From: Photobacterium sp. DA100
Lineage (GTDB): Bacteria > Pseudomonadota > Gammaproteobacteria > Enterobacterales > Vibrionaceae
Reading direction: 5' to 3'
DNA length: 64,000 bases
Assembly (NCBI RefSeq): GCF_029223585.1
Contig: NZ_CP119423.1
Location: 1,116,001-1,180,000 of the forward strand
The notes beneath the pieces were generated by a model, which ran no database searches, was not told where the DNA came from, and worked only from the letters and a program-made list of their open reading frames with translations. Every line of letters starts with the position of its first letter. Within the stretch, counting starts at the first letter, position 1. This document shows positions 56,740-64,000 of this stretch, piece by piece. Position numbers and translations under genes: made by a program.

Positions 56740-57942
56740 ATGATCATCAAACCTAGAATTCGTGGATTTATTTGTACTACGACTCATCCAGTGGGTTGTG
56801 AGGAAAACGTCAAAGAGCAGATTGCATACACTAAGGCGCAGGGCCCTATTGCCAATGCCCCTAAGCGTGTACTGGTTGTTGGTTCATCAAGCGGTTACGG
56901 TCTGTCTTCGCGTATTGCTGCTGCATTCGGTGGCGGTGCTGCAACAATTGGTGTGTTCTTCGAAAAGCCGGGTACTGAAAAGAAACCGGGTACAGCAGGC
57001 TGGTACAACTCTGCCGCATTCGACAAGTTTGCTAAAGAAGAAGGCCTGTACTCCAAGAGCTTGAATGGTGATGCTTTCTCTCACGAAGCAAAACAGAAAG
57101 TGATTGATCTGATCAAAGAAGATTTGGGTCAGGTTGATATGGTGGTTTACTCACTGGCTTCTCCAGTTCGCAAAATGCCAGATACCGGTGAGGTAGTCCG
57201 TTCTACCCTGAAACCTATGGGTGAAACCTACACCGCAACTGCTGTTGATACCAATAAAGATGTGCTGATCGAAGCGAGTATTGAGCCTGCGACTGAGCAA
57301 GAAGTGGCTGATACTGTCACCGTTATGGGTGGTCAGGATTGGGAACTGTGGATCAATGCGCTGTCTGAAGCTGGCGTTCTGGCTGATGGCTGCAAGACCG
57401 TTGCCTACAGCTACATTGGTACCGAGATCACTTGGCCAATTTACTGGCACGGTGCGCTTGGCCAAGCGAAGATGGACCTGGACCGCGCAGCTTCTGAGCT
57501 GAACCAGAAACTGGCTGCGACCGGCGGCTCGGCGAATGTTGCAGTACTGAAGAGTGTGGTCACTCAGGCGAGCTCGGCCATTCCTGTCATGCCTCTATAC
57601 ATCGCAATGGTGTTCAAGAAGATGCGTGAGGAAGGGGTTCACGAAGGGTGTATGGAGCAAATCCACCGCATGTTCACCCAGCGCCTGTTCAAAGAGGACG
57701 GCAGTGCACCTGAGGTAGACAGCGAAAACCGTCTGCGTCTTGATGACTGGGAACTACGTGAAGATATCCAGAAGCACTGTCGCGACCTGTGGCCAAACGT
57801 AACCAACGAGAACCTATTCGAAGTGGCTGATTACCAGCAGTACAAAGATGAGTTCCTGAAGCTGTTCGGCTTTGGCATCGAAGCGGTCGACTACGACGCA
57901 GATGTTAACCCAGCTGTTGAGTTTGATGTTCAAGACATCTAA
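56740..57942 (+). CDS. fabV: Enoyl-ACP reductase FabV
   Basis: 400 residues from the ATG at 56740 ([20 protein letters not shown]) after AAGGGA. SDR-type NADH site [21 protein letters not shown], active-site Tyr in [20 protein letters not shown] with the Lys eight residues after the second Tyr (WHGALGQAK). FabV reduces trans-2-enoyl-ACP in fatty-acid synthesis and is insensitive to triclosan, unlike FabI. Monocistronic with its own terminator; a biosynthesis gene just after a degradation gene. Confidence 0.97.
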   Translation: MIIKPRIRGFICTTTHPVGCEENVKEQIAYTKAQGPIANAPKRVLVVGSSSGYGLSSRIAAAFGGGAATIGVFFEKPGTEKKPGTAGWYNSAAFDKFAKEEGLYSKSLNGDAFSHEAKQKVIDLIKEDLGQVDMVVYSLASPVRKMPDTGEVVRSTLKPMGETYTATAVDTNKDVLIEASIEPATEQEVADTVTVMGGQDWELWINALSEAGVLADGCKTVAYSYIGTEITWPIYWHGALGQAKMDLDRAASELNQKLAATGGSANVAVLKSVVTQASSAIPVMPLYIAMVFKKMREEGVHEGCMEQIHRMFTQRLFKEDGSAPEVDSENRLRLDDWELREDIQKHCRDLWPNVTNENLFEVADYQQYKDEFLKLFGFGIEAVDYDADVNPAVEFDVQDI

Positions 57943-57964
57943 TTGGGGCTTGAATGCCTAGCAA

Positions 57965-57996
57965 TAAAAAACCGCCGGTTACGGCGGTTTTTTTGT
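57965..57996. terminator. Terminator after fabV (bidirectional)
   Basis: ACCGCCG-GTTA-CGGCGGT with A-run before and T-run after; also suited to the facing phoQ-like gene. Confidence 0.93.
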
Positions 57997-58029
57997 GCTT
58001 GTGGTTTTTGTTAATGCTGAAGGCCGGGT

Positions 58030-59373
58030 TTAATGCTTCGGCAATTCAATCACAAAGGCGGCCCCTTCAATGGATGCGGTTTTGACATGGATAGTCCCTT
58101 TGTAACTCATGACGATTTCGTGGCAGACCGACAGGCCAATCCCTTGTCCAGGGTTGAGCTGATCCGCTCGGACGCCGCGTTGGAAAATCGCTTCGCGCAT
58201 TTCTTCCGGTACCCCGGGGCCATCATCTTCAATGATGATGATGTAGCGATCGGGTTTCTCCTGAACAATGACCCGTACTTCGGTAATACAGAAGCGGTAG
58301 GCATTTTCCAGCAGGTTACCCAGCAACTCCATCAAATCACTGCGGTTGACCGGTAGCGTCAATTTGTCGTTGAAGAAGCAACGCAATGCGACGTTTTTCT
58401 CGTTATACACTTTACTGAGCAAGCGGCTGAAGCTGTCCGTCAGTGGCTTTAGCTCGGTTTTGTCTTTCTGCAGCCCCTGCTGGCCCATCATGGCACGTTT
58501 CAGCTGGTACTGGACAAGTTCGTCCATTTGGCTGATCTGCTCCATCACCCGCTGGTTCAACTCGAAGCGCGGGATATCCTTGTCATCAAGCAGCGCGTTG
58601 GTTGCAGCTAAGCGTGTTTTTAGGCTATGTGCCAAGTCATCCATCGCATGGCGATAACGGCCTTTCTGCGCGTTGCTGATTTCAATCAAGCGGTTGAGTG
58701 CCAAGGTCACATCTTGCAGCTCCATGGGGAAATCATCATCAAGCTTGTCGCGCTTTGAATCGGTCATCTGATCCAGTTGCGATGCCATCTTGCGCAGTGG
58801 CTGGAAACTCCAGTGGAATGCGGCAATCAAGAATGCAATTGCGATAAGGACAAACAAGCCGAGGTAGAAAGTGGTCCGTTTGTGCAGCTGATTGAGCGAT
58901 GACACATAGGAATCCCCCGAGCGGAGTACCACCAACTGGTAGACACTTCCTCCTTCCCGTTCCTGGCTCATGTTATAGGCGATATAATTCTCACCCTCCT
59001 TGGTCTCAACCAGGGTAGGCACAGGAATACTGTCGGGGAGCTCGCTGCAGATGTTGCCAATATTGGCTTCTTTGGCCTCCTCGGAAAGCCAAATGGTATG
59101 GTCGGTTTTGTCACAGACCACCGACATATAGTCAGTATCAGACGGGTCGACCGAGTCTATCCATTTGTCGACATCTTTGATCAGGCCGGCACGGTTGAGC
59201 TGGGCAACGACCATCGGCATTTGGGCGACCAGTTCGGAAGAGTACGCGGCCATATAGCTTTGGCTATAAAGCTGGTTAATCACCCCAGCCAGTGCTGAGG
59301 TGATCAGAACAATGATCGCGACGGAAGTGACAAGAACTCGGCGGCGAAGCCGCGGTTGGATAATTCTCTTCAT
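58030..59373 (-). CDS. phoQ: PhoQ-like sensor histidine kinase
   Basis: 447 residues. Membrane helices about 13-34 and 168-188 frame a periplasmic sensor with acidic patches; HAMP region follows; the H-box DDLAHSLKTRLAAT has His249, and the ATP site shows IIEDDGPGVPEEMREAIF and GQGIGLSVCHE. PhoQ has LAHSLKTPLA here; the Pro to Arg change is unusual. Its ATG overlaps the stop of the response regulator by one base. In enterics PhoQ senses Mg and antimicrobial peptides; the signal here is inferred by similarity only. Confidence 0.85.
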   Translation of the reverse strand: MKRIIQPRLRRRVLVTSVAIIVLITSALAGVINQLYSQSYMAAYSSELVAQMPMVVAQLNRAGLIKDVDKWIDSVDPSDTDYMSVVCDKTDHTIWLSEEAKEANIGNICSELPDSIPVPTLVETKEGENYIAYNMSQEREGGSVYQLVVLRSGDSYVSSLNQLHKRTTFYLGLFVLIAIAFLIAAFHWSFQPLRKMASQLDQMTDSKRDKLDDDFPMELQDVTLALNRLIEISNAQKGRYRHAMDDLAHSLKTRLAATNALLDDKDIPRFELNQRVMEQISQMDELVQYQLKRAMMGQQGLQKDKTELKPLTDSFSRLLSKVYNEKNVALRCFFNDKLTLPVNRSDLMELLGNLLENAYRFCITEVRVIVQEKPDRYIIIIEDDGPGVPEEMREAIFQRGVRADQLNPGQGIGLSVCHEIVMSYKGTIHVKTASIEGAAFVIELPKH

Positions 59374-60047
59374 TACTGGGCTTGAAGTTCGAAAATATAG
59401 CCTTGACCGCGGATGGTGGAAATTGGGTTTTCCTGGCCGTTATTGGTGAACTTCTTGCGCAGGCGGCTGATCATCACTTCGATAGTGTTCGGATCGCCTT
59501 CCTGATCTTCGTACAGCACATCCAGTAGACGCTGCTTAGAGACGACCTGGCGGCTGTGGCGCATCAGGTATTCCAGCAAGTCGTACTCAAACGCGGTAAG
59601 CTCAAGCAGGTTATCCTGAATAAACACTTGCTTGGCCAGCAGATCGACGCGAATGTCTCCGGCCGTCATCTCGGGTTTGACAAAGCCAGCACTGCGGCGG
59701 ACCAGTGCACTGAGTCGTGCCACCATTTCTTCTTTCTGGAACGGCTTGACCAGATAGTCATCGGCCCCCGCCTCAAGTCCGGTGACCTTGTCTTGCCAGT
59801 TAGAACGGGCTGTCAGAATTAGGATCGGCAAGCGCAGGCCTTTCTCGCGCATATCTTTGATCAGGCTGATACCATCGCGATCAGGCAGGCCGATATCGAC
59901 AATAGCCACATCGTTAGGGTAATCCTGGGCAAAGAATAGGCCTTCTTCTGCTGTGCCCGCGCACTGAACCTGGTGGCCCATCTCGCTGAGTTGGGATTTC
60001 AGGTGGTGACTGAGGATCGGATCGTCTTCAACAATAAGGATACGCAT
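59373..60047 (-). CDS. phoP: PhoP-like OmpR-family response regulator
   Basis: 224 residues from the ATG at 60047 (MRILIVEDDPILSHHLKSQL). Receiver with Asp51 in VAIVDIGLPD, Thr in ILTARSNWQDKV, Lys in YLVKPFQKEE; winged-helix end with LTAFEYDLLEYLMRHSRQ and TIRGQGYIFEL. Closest by eye to PhoP of E. coli. It is the first gene of a two-gene operon with the kinase. Confidence 0.87.
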   Translation of the reverse strand: MRILIVEDDPILSHHLKSQLSEMGHQVQCAGTAEEGLFFAQDYPNDVAIVDIGLPDRDGISLIKDMREKGLRLPILILTARSNWQDKVTGLEAGADDYLVKPFQKEEMVARLSALVRRSAGFVKPEMTAGDIRVDLLAKQVFIQDNLLELTAFEYDLLEYLMRHSRQVVSKQRLLDVLYEDQEGDPNTIEVMISRLRKKFTNNGQENPISTIRGQGYIFELQAQ

Positions 60048-60225
60048 AGTTTTGATTACCAATAGTTTTTCTACCTATTCAGCCAATATACTGAATAGCG
60101 TGTGAAGTGGCGAATATTTCCTAGCAATTTGTGGTGCTAATCAGGGATATACGGTGAATTTTAACTCTTTATAGCTTAGATGAAATGGACTGAATCTGTG
60201 CTGACTCGATAGCGCCATGTTAAGC

Positions 60226-60254
60226 AAAAAAATGCCCCCTGGGGTAGGGGGCAT
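60226..60254 (-). terminator. Terminator of the ybjL-like gene
   Basis: ATGCCCCC/GGGGGCAT stem, followed on the minus strand by seven T; 30 bases past the stop at 60284. Confidence 0.92.
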
Positions 60255-60283
60255 GGAACTCGAGTGATTGAGGTTGGCTGGTG

Positions 60284-61966
60284 TCAGCTGAGGATCACGA
60301 ATAGGGTACCGGCAATTGTCAGCAGCACGTTGGCGATGGCATAGGTACCCGCATAGCCCAGGGCCGGGATCGTACTGCGGGCATGCTCGTTGATCATATC
60401 CATCGCCGGGGCGCAAGTACGCGCCCCAATGATGGCGCCAAACAGCAGGGCACGGTTCATCTTCAGGACGTAGGCTCCGAACAGGTAGGCCAGCACCACA
60501 GGGATCACGCTCACCATCAAACTTGCCGAGAACACGGCCAGGCCGACTTGCGACAGCGAGTCAAACAAGTTGGAGCCGGCACTTAAGCCGATACCGACCA
60601 TAAAGACCATCAGACCGAGATCCTTGGTCATGTTCAGCGCTCCTTGTGGCACGTAGCCGAAGGTCGGGTGGTTGGCCCGCAGGAAACCCAGGGTAATGCC
60701 TGCCACCAACAAACCGGCCGCGCTACCCAGGCCGAAGGCAATCTGGCCGAAGGTCATGGTGATCGTACCGACTAGTAAGCCAATGATGAAGAAGCAGCAG
60801 AACGCCAGCAGGTCGGCAATCTGGCTGTGGACCGAGATGAAACCGATCCGCTCAGCCAGTCCCATGACGCGGCTTTTCTCACCACTGACCTGCAGGATAT
60901 CCCCTTTGCTTAGTAGGATGTTGTGATCCATCGGCATTTCAATCTGGGCGCGGACGACGCGGTTGAGGAAACAGCCGTATTCTGACAGGTTCAGCTCGGA
61001 TAGGCGTTTGCCGGCGATGTTGTCGTTCTTCACCACGATCTCTTCTTCAACAATACGCAAGTCCAGCAGATCGCGATCGAAGACTTCTTTACCGTTGCGG
61101 AAACTTGGGTCCAGACGGGCGTGGCTGTCTGGGTAGCCCACCAAGGCAATCTCATCCCCTTCCTGCAAGATGGCATCACCATCGGGGTTGGCCAAAATAC
61201 CGTTTCGGCGAATGCGTTCAATATAGCAGCCAGTTTGGCGGTAAATACCCAGTTCACGCAGGTTGCGGCCATCAATCCAGTTGATAAGCTCTGGACCAAC
61301 CCGGTAGGCGCGGATGATTGGTAGGTATACCTTGCGCTGGGAGCTTTCACCGATGCCGCGTTCGCGGGCGATTTGCTGTGACGATTCGGCAAGGTTCTGT
61401 TTCTGCAACTTAGGCATCAGCTTGGCCAATACAATGACACTCACCAGGCCAATGAGGTAAGACATGGCATAGCCGACACTGATGCTGTCGATGATCTGCT
61501 GAATGCTATCAGGATCGCTAATGCTGGATAAACCACTCACCAAGGCATCTTTTGCCCCTACCAATACCGGTGTTGCGGTCAGTGAGCCGGCCATGAGGCC
61601 GGTACTCAGCCCGAGCCCGAGACCGAGGTAGTTACTCATGGTGACCGTAATGAAAATTGCTGACAGGATCACAACCAGTGCCAACAGCAAATAGTGTTTA
61701 CCATCGCGGAAGAAGATCCCGAAGAAGTTAGGCCCGGCCTCAATGCCGACACAGAAAATAAACAGCATAAAGCCGATGTTCAGTGCCTCGGCATCAAAGG
61801 TAAAGCCAGCGTTTCCAAACAGGAGGGCAGTAATGAGAACCCCAATGGAGTTTCCCAGTTGCATATTGGCTATGCGAATTTTACCGGCCGAAAGGCCAAC
61901 AGCGAGTACAACAAAGAGCAACAGAATATCATTCTGATGAAGGAGGGCGGCGACATCGATATTCAC
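60284..61966 (-). CDS. ybjL: YbjL-type transporter (aspartate:alanine exchanger family)
   Basis: 560 residues, length and sequence of E. coli YbjL. Five or six N-terminal helices ([19 protein letters not shown]), two cytosolic TrkA-C domains (about residues 210-375; [33 protein letters not shown]), then a second membrane half. YidE/YbjL duplication pattern. Substrate is not known. Adjacent to grxA as in E. coli. Confidence 0.92.
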   Translation of the reverse strand: MNIDVAALLHQNDILLLFVVLAVGLSAGKIRIANMQLGNSIGVLITALLFGNAGFTFDAEALNIGFMLFIFCVGIEAGPNFFGIFFRDGKHYLLLALVVILSAIFITVTMSNYLGLGLGLSTGLMAGSLTATPVLVGAKDALVSGLSSISDPDSIQQIIDSISVGYAMSYLIGLVSVIVLAKLMPKLQKQNLAESSQQIARERGIGESSQRKVYLPIIRAYRVGPELINWIDGRNLRELGIYRQTGCYIERIRRNGILANPDGDAILQEGDEIALVGYPDSHARLDPSFRNGKEVFDRDLLDLRIVEEEIVVKNDNIAGKRLSELNLSEYGCFLNRVVRAQIEMPMDHNILLSKGDILQVSGEKSRVMGLAERIGFISVHSQIADLLAFCCFFIIGLLVGTITMTFGQIAFGLGSAAGLLVAGITLGFLRANHPTFGYVPQGALNMTKDLGLMVFMVGIGLSAGSNLFDSLSQVGLAVFSASLMVSVIPVVLAYLFGAYVLKMNRALLFGAIIGARTCAPAMDMINEHARSTIPALGYAGTYAIANVLLTIAGTLFVILS

Positions 61967-62106
61967 AACAGTTTTTTTCCGCGACGAGAGACCAGCAACA
62001 AAGTGGTGAAATTCTAGCTGATTTTATGTTTATGGCATACCGAAAATGATCGTTATTCATAGAAAATTTTCGAATTGATTTGCTGGGAAATAAACCAGAA
62101 GGCAAT

Positions 62107-62133
62107 AAAAAAGGCTGATATTTCAGCCTTTTT
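62107..62133. terminator. Terminator between grxA and ybjL
   Basis: AAGGCTGA-TATT-TCAGCCTT with A-run and T-run on either side; stops grxA transcription on the minus strand. Confidence 0.88.
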
Positions 62134-62165
62134 AAGAAAATGTTACTAAACTTGTTGCTCAGCGC

Positions 62166-62429
62166 TTACTGGAACAGGCCTAGGTTTTCTTTTGCGTATG
62201 CTTCGAAGTCTGTGCAGCCGCCGATGTGCTCTTGGTCGATGAAGATCTGAGGCACAGTCTCTACTGGTTTACCCACTGTCTTTTCCAGGTCAGCTTTGCT
62301 GATGCCTTCTGCGTGGATATCTACATAACGGTAGTTAAAATCTTCGCGCTCTTCTTTTAGTTTGTCAGCAAGATCTTTTGCACGGACACAGAATGGGCAA
62401 CCTGGGCGGCCAAAAATAACAACGAACAT
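62166..62429 (-). CDS. grxA: Glutaredoxin 1
   Basis: 87 residues from the ATG at 62429 (MFVVIFGRPGCPFCVRAKDL), with GGAG upstream; a longer frame to 62567 is non-coding in character. The redox CPFC and the cis-Pro TVPQIF are in place, and the GGCTDFEAYAKENL end matches GrxA. Uses glutathione to reduce disulfides, including ribonucleotide reductase. Upstream of ybjL on the same strand. Confidence 0.97.
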   Translation of the reverse strand: MFVVIFGRPGCPFCVRAKDLADKLKEEREDFNYRYVDIHAEGISKADLEKTVGKPVETVPQIFIDQEHIGGCTDFEAYAKENLGLFQ

Positions 62430-62702
62430 AACGTCTCTCCTTAAATTTGATGGGTTTACTATAACGTGACTGGCTGGGATGAGAAAGAGGGTTTTATCAC
62501 TTGCAGCAATAGACAAAACCGATTGAAGGGAAATGAAGGCCAATAATGGCGAAGCAGACCTTATCAAGCTAAGTGTGACTGCTCGCAGGTTATTGTGACG
62601 CCAGTTTTATTCACTGGTGAAAAGTTGCTCAGAATCAAAAACAGGAATCAGCATCGGGGCACACTCGATAATAATTATTTTAAAAGACGGAATGGAGTGC
62701 CT

Positions 62703-63902
62703 ATGTTTCAGTTTATGACGGCCACTCGGATAATCTTCGGGGAAGGCGCACTGAGTAATTCGTTGTCGACATTAAACCAGTTCGGCTACAGCGTGCTGCT
62801 GGTGACAGGCCGGGATAGTTCCCGGGCCCAGCCATTGATCAGTTACTTCAAGCAGCAGGGAATGCGCTATCAGCAAGTGGCCATTCACGACGAGCCGCTC
62901 ATTGCGATGGTGGAGGAGATGGCTGCGATGGGGCGGAAATTCCGCCCTGACATGGTACTGGCCATCGGTGGGGGCAGTGTGCTCGATGCGGGTAAGGCGC
63001 TGTCCGCTCTGATCCCTAATCAAGGCAGTGTATACGACTATGTCGAGGTCGTAGGGCGCAATGTGCCGTTGCAAGCCAAACCGATCCCTTTTATTGCCGT
63101 TCCTACTACAGCGGGGACTGGCTCGGAGGTTAGCAAGAGTGCAGTACTGCGCTCGGCACAAGAAAATGTCAAAGTCGGGCTGCGGAGCCCCGATATGCTG
63201 CCGGATCTGGCCATTGTCGACCCGACCCTTACCTACGGTATGGATCCCGTCATGTCCGGATGCTGCGGTATGGATGCCTTTACCCACCTGATGGAGTCGT
63301 ATGTCTGCGGTGAACCCAATCCGTTGACCGACATGGTTTGTGAAGAAGGCCTGAGGCGCTTGTCCGGGGCCATTCTTGCCGCGTGCGAGGACGATGACCC
63401 ACGGGCCCGCTCCGATATGGCCTTTGCCGCTATGCTGGGGGGGATGGCGCTGGCTAATGCCAAGCTTGGTGCTGCTCATGGCCTCGCGTCTTCTCTTGGT
63501 GGCCGGCTTCAGGCTCCCCACGGGCTAATTACCGCTCAGCTAGCCCCTTACGTGATGCAGGAAAATGTTTTGGCTGCGCGGGAGGCGGGGAGGGCCGATG
63601 TGCTCAACCGTTATCGTCAGTTAGCGTGTATTTTGACGGGCCGGATGAATGCCGAAATTATCGATGGTATCGCTTGGACCAAGCGGACATTGAAGCGACT
63701 GAGCCTGCCGCCGCTTACAGACTATGGGTTCTGCAATGTGATGTTTGATGAAGTGGCGGAAGATGCCTTGCTATCGAACTCGATCAAGGGAAACCCGCTG
63801 CCGCTGAATAAGGATCGGCTGCTGAGCATCCTCGAGCAAATATGCCAAGGTCAGGTTGCCAGTTCTACCTCAGAGGATGGCATGTACAGCCCGGAAAGTT
63901 AG
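62703..63902 (+). CDS. Iron-containing alcohol dehydrogenase
   Basis: 399 residues from the ATG at 62703, with GGAG at 62694. NAD loop GGGSVLDAGKALSA, metal ligands in GMDAFTHLMES, AAHGLASSLGG and APHGLITAQL, and VPTTAGTGSEVSKSAVL, all of the family III (iron-type) alcohol dehydrogenases. Substrate cannot be assigned. Followed by about 100 bases to the window edge with nothing recognised. Confidence 0.92.
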   Translation: MFQFMTATRIIFGEGALSNSLSTLNQFGYSVLLVTGRDSSRAQPLISYFKQQGMRYQQVAIHDEPLIAMVEEMAAMGRKFRPDMVLAIGGGSVLDAGKALSALIPNQGSVYDYVEVVGRNVPLQAKPIPFIAVPTTAGTGSEVSKSAVLRSAQENVKVGLRSPDMLPDLAIVDPTLTYGMDPVMSGCCGMDAFTHLMESYVCGEPNPLTDMVCEEGLRRLSGAILAACEDDDPRARSDMAFAAMLGGMALANAKLGAAHGLASSLGGRLQAPHGLITAQLAPYVMQENVLAAREAGRADVLNRYRQLACILTGRMNAEIIDGIAWTKRTLKRLSLPPLTDYGFCNVMFDEVAEDALLSNSIKGNPLPLNKDRLLSILEQICQGQVASSTSEDGMYSPES

Positions 63903-64000
63903 CGGACGGGCAATATTTCTCGATGCCATATAACAGTGGGTCAACCCGGACGCCTGTGCTAGAGTGACTTATACCCAAGCTACCTCAAGAGGCAGGTTCA

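Noticed and set aside
60383..60926. Plus-strand frames opposite the ybjL-like gene
   Set aside because: Shadow frames of a long, clearly coding membrane protein.

Overview
The window (about 50% G+C) is an ordinary chromosomal stretch from a gammaproteobacterium of the family Vibrionaceae. The evidence is LuxO-LuxU with a Qrr-type sRNA gene next to uvrB, an OmpU-like porin, an extended RsxC, FabV, and vibrio-type gene order throughout. I cannot fix the genus; a Photobacterium- or Grimontia-like organism would fit. Almost every gene is core metabolism or regulation. The only clear mobile element is one group II intron.

Layout. 1-6139 (minus): rsxABCDGE electron-transport operon, rsxE cut by the window edge. 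6140-6937: long intergenic stretch with a perfect FNR-type site and paired DnaA-type boxes. 6938-8632 (minus): lipoprotein 5'-nucleotidase. 9091-11130: uvrB behind a LexA-type box. 11170-13345: quorum-sensing node, qrr1 (minus) with a sigma-54 promoter and LuxO-type sites, then luxO and luxU. 13307-15371 (minus): YvcK-family protein, LON-domain protein and a small hypothetical. 15562-17887: molybdenum cofactor genes moaA-C-D-E (no moaB) behind a probable Moco riboswitch. 18157-21119: a hypothetical gene, the porin, and a small gene with a structured leader. 21548-27169: oppABCDF. 27444-29555: chemotaxis receptor. 29627-36888: roxA, csaA-like, purB-hflD-mnmA, rluE, icd. 37159-45943: cspD, clpSA, speAB, infA, bpt-aat, which brings most of the bacterial N-degron machinery (Aat, Bpt, ClpS, ClpA) into 8 kb. 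46555-48443: class C-like group II intron between a glycine-zipper gene and pykA. 48455-52317: pykA, hexR, an SDR protein. 53534-57942: fatty-acid genes psrA-like, fadE, fabV. 58030-63902: PhoP/PhoQ-like system, ybjL, grxA, iron-type alcohol dehydrogenase.

Most notable signal. The 1.2-kb gene-free stretch 52318-53533 holds, on the minus strand, three tandem copies of a roughly 67-nt sRNA-like unit. Each begins GCCACTGC, carries a conserved CU-rich segment and ends in a strong intrinsic terminator. A fourth, divergent unit starts with almost the same 5' sequence as enterobacterial RybB and has a sigma-E-type promoter. I read this as an array of RybB/MicV-seed small RNAs, three of which have a shared, different upstream control block. 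Second in interest is an arginine-rich upstream ORF with rare Arg codons ahead of the arginine decarboxylase gene speA, which looks like a translation-sensing leader. Other points worth a look are the expanded RsxC repeat tail, the structured leader at 20814-20882, the intron that separates pykA from its terminator, and a 9-copy heptamer repeat after moaE.
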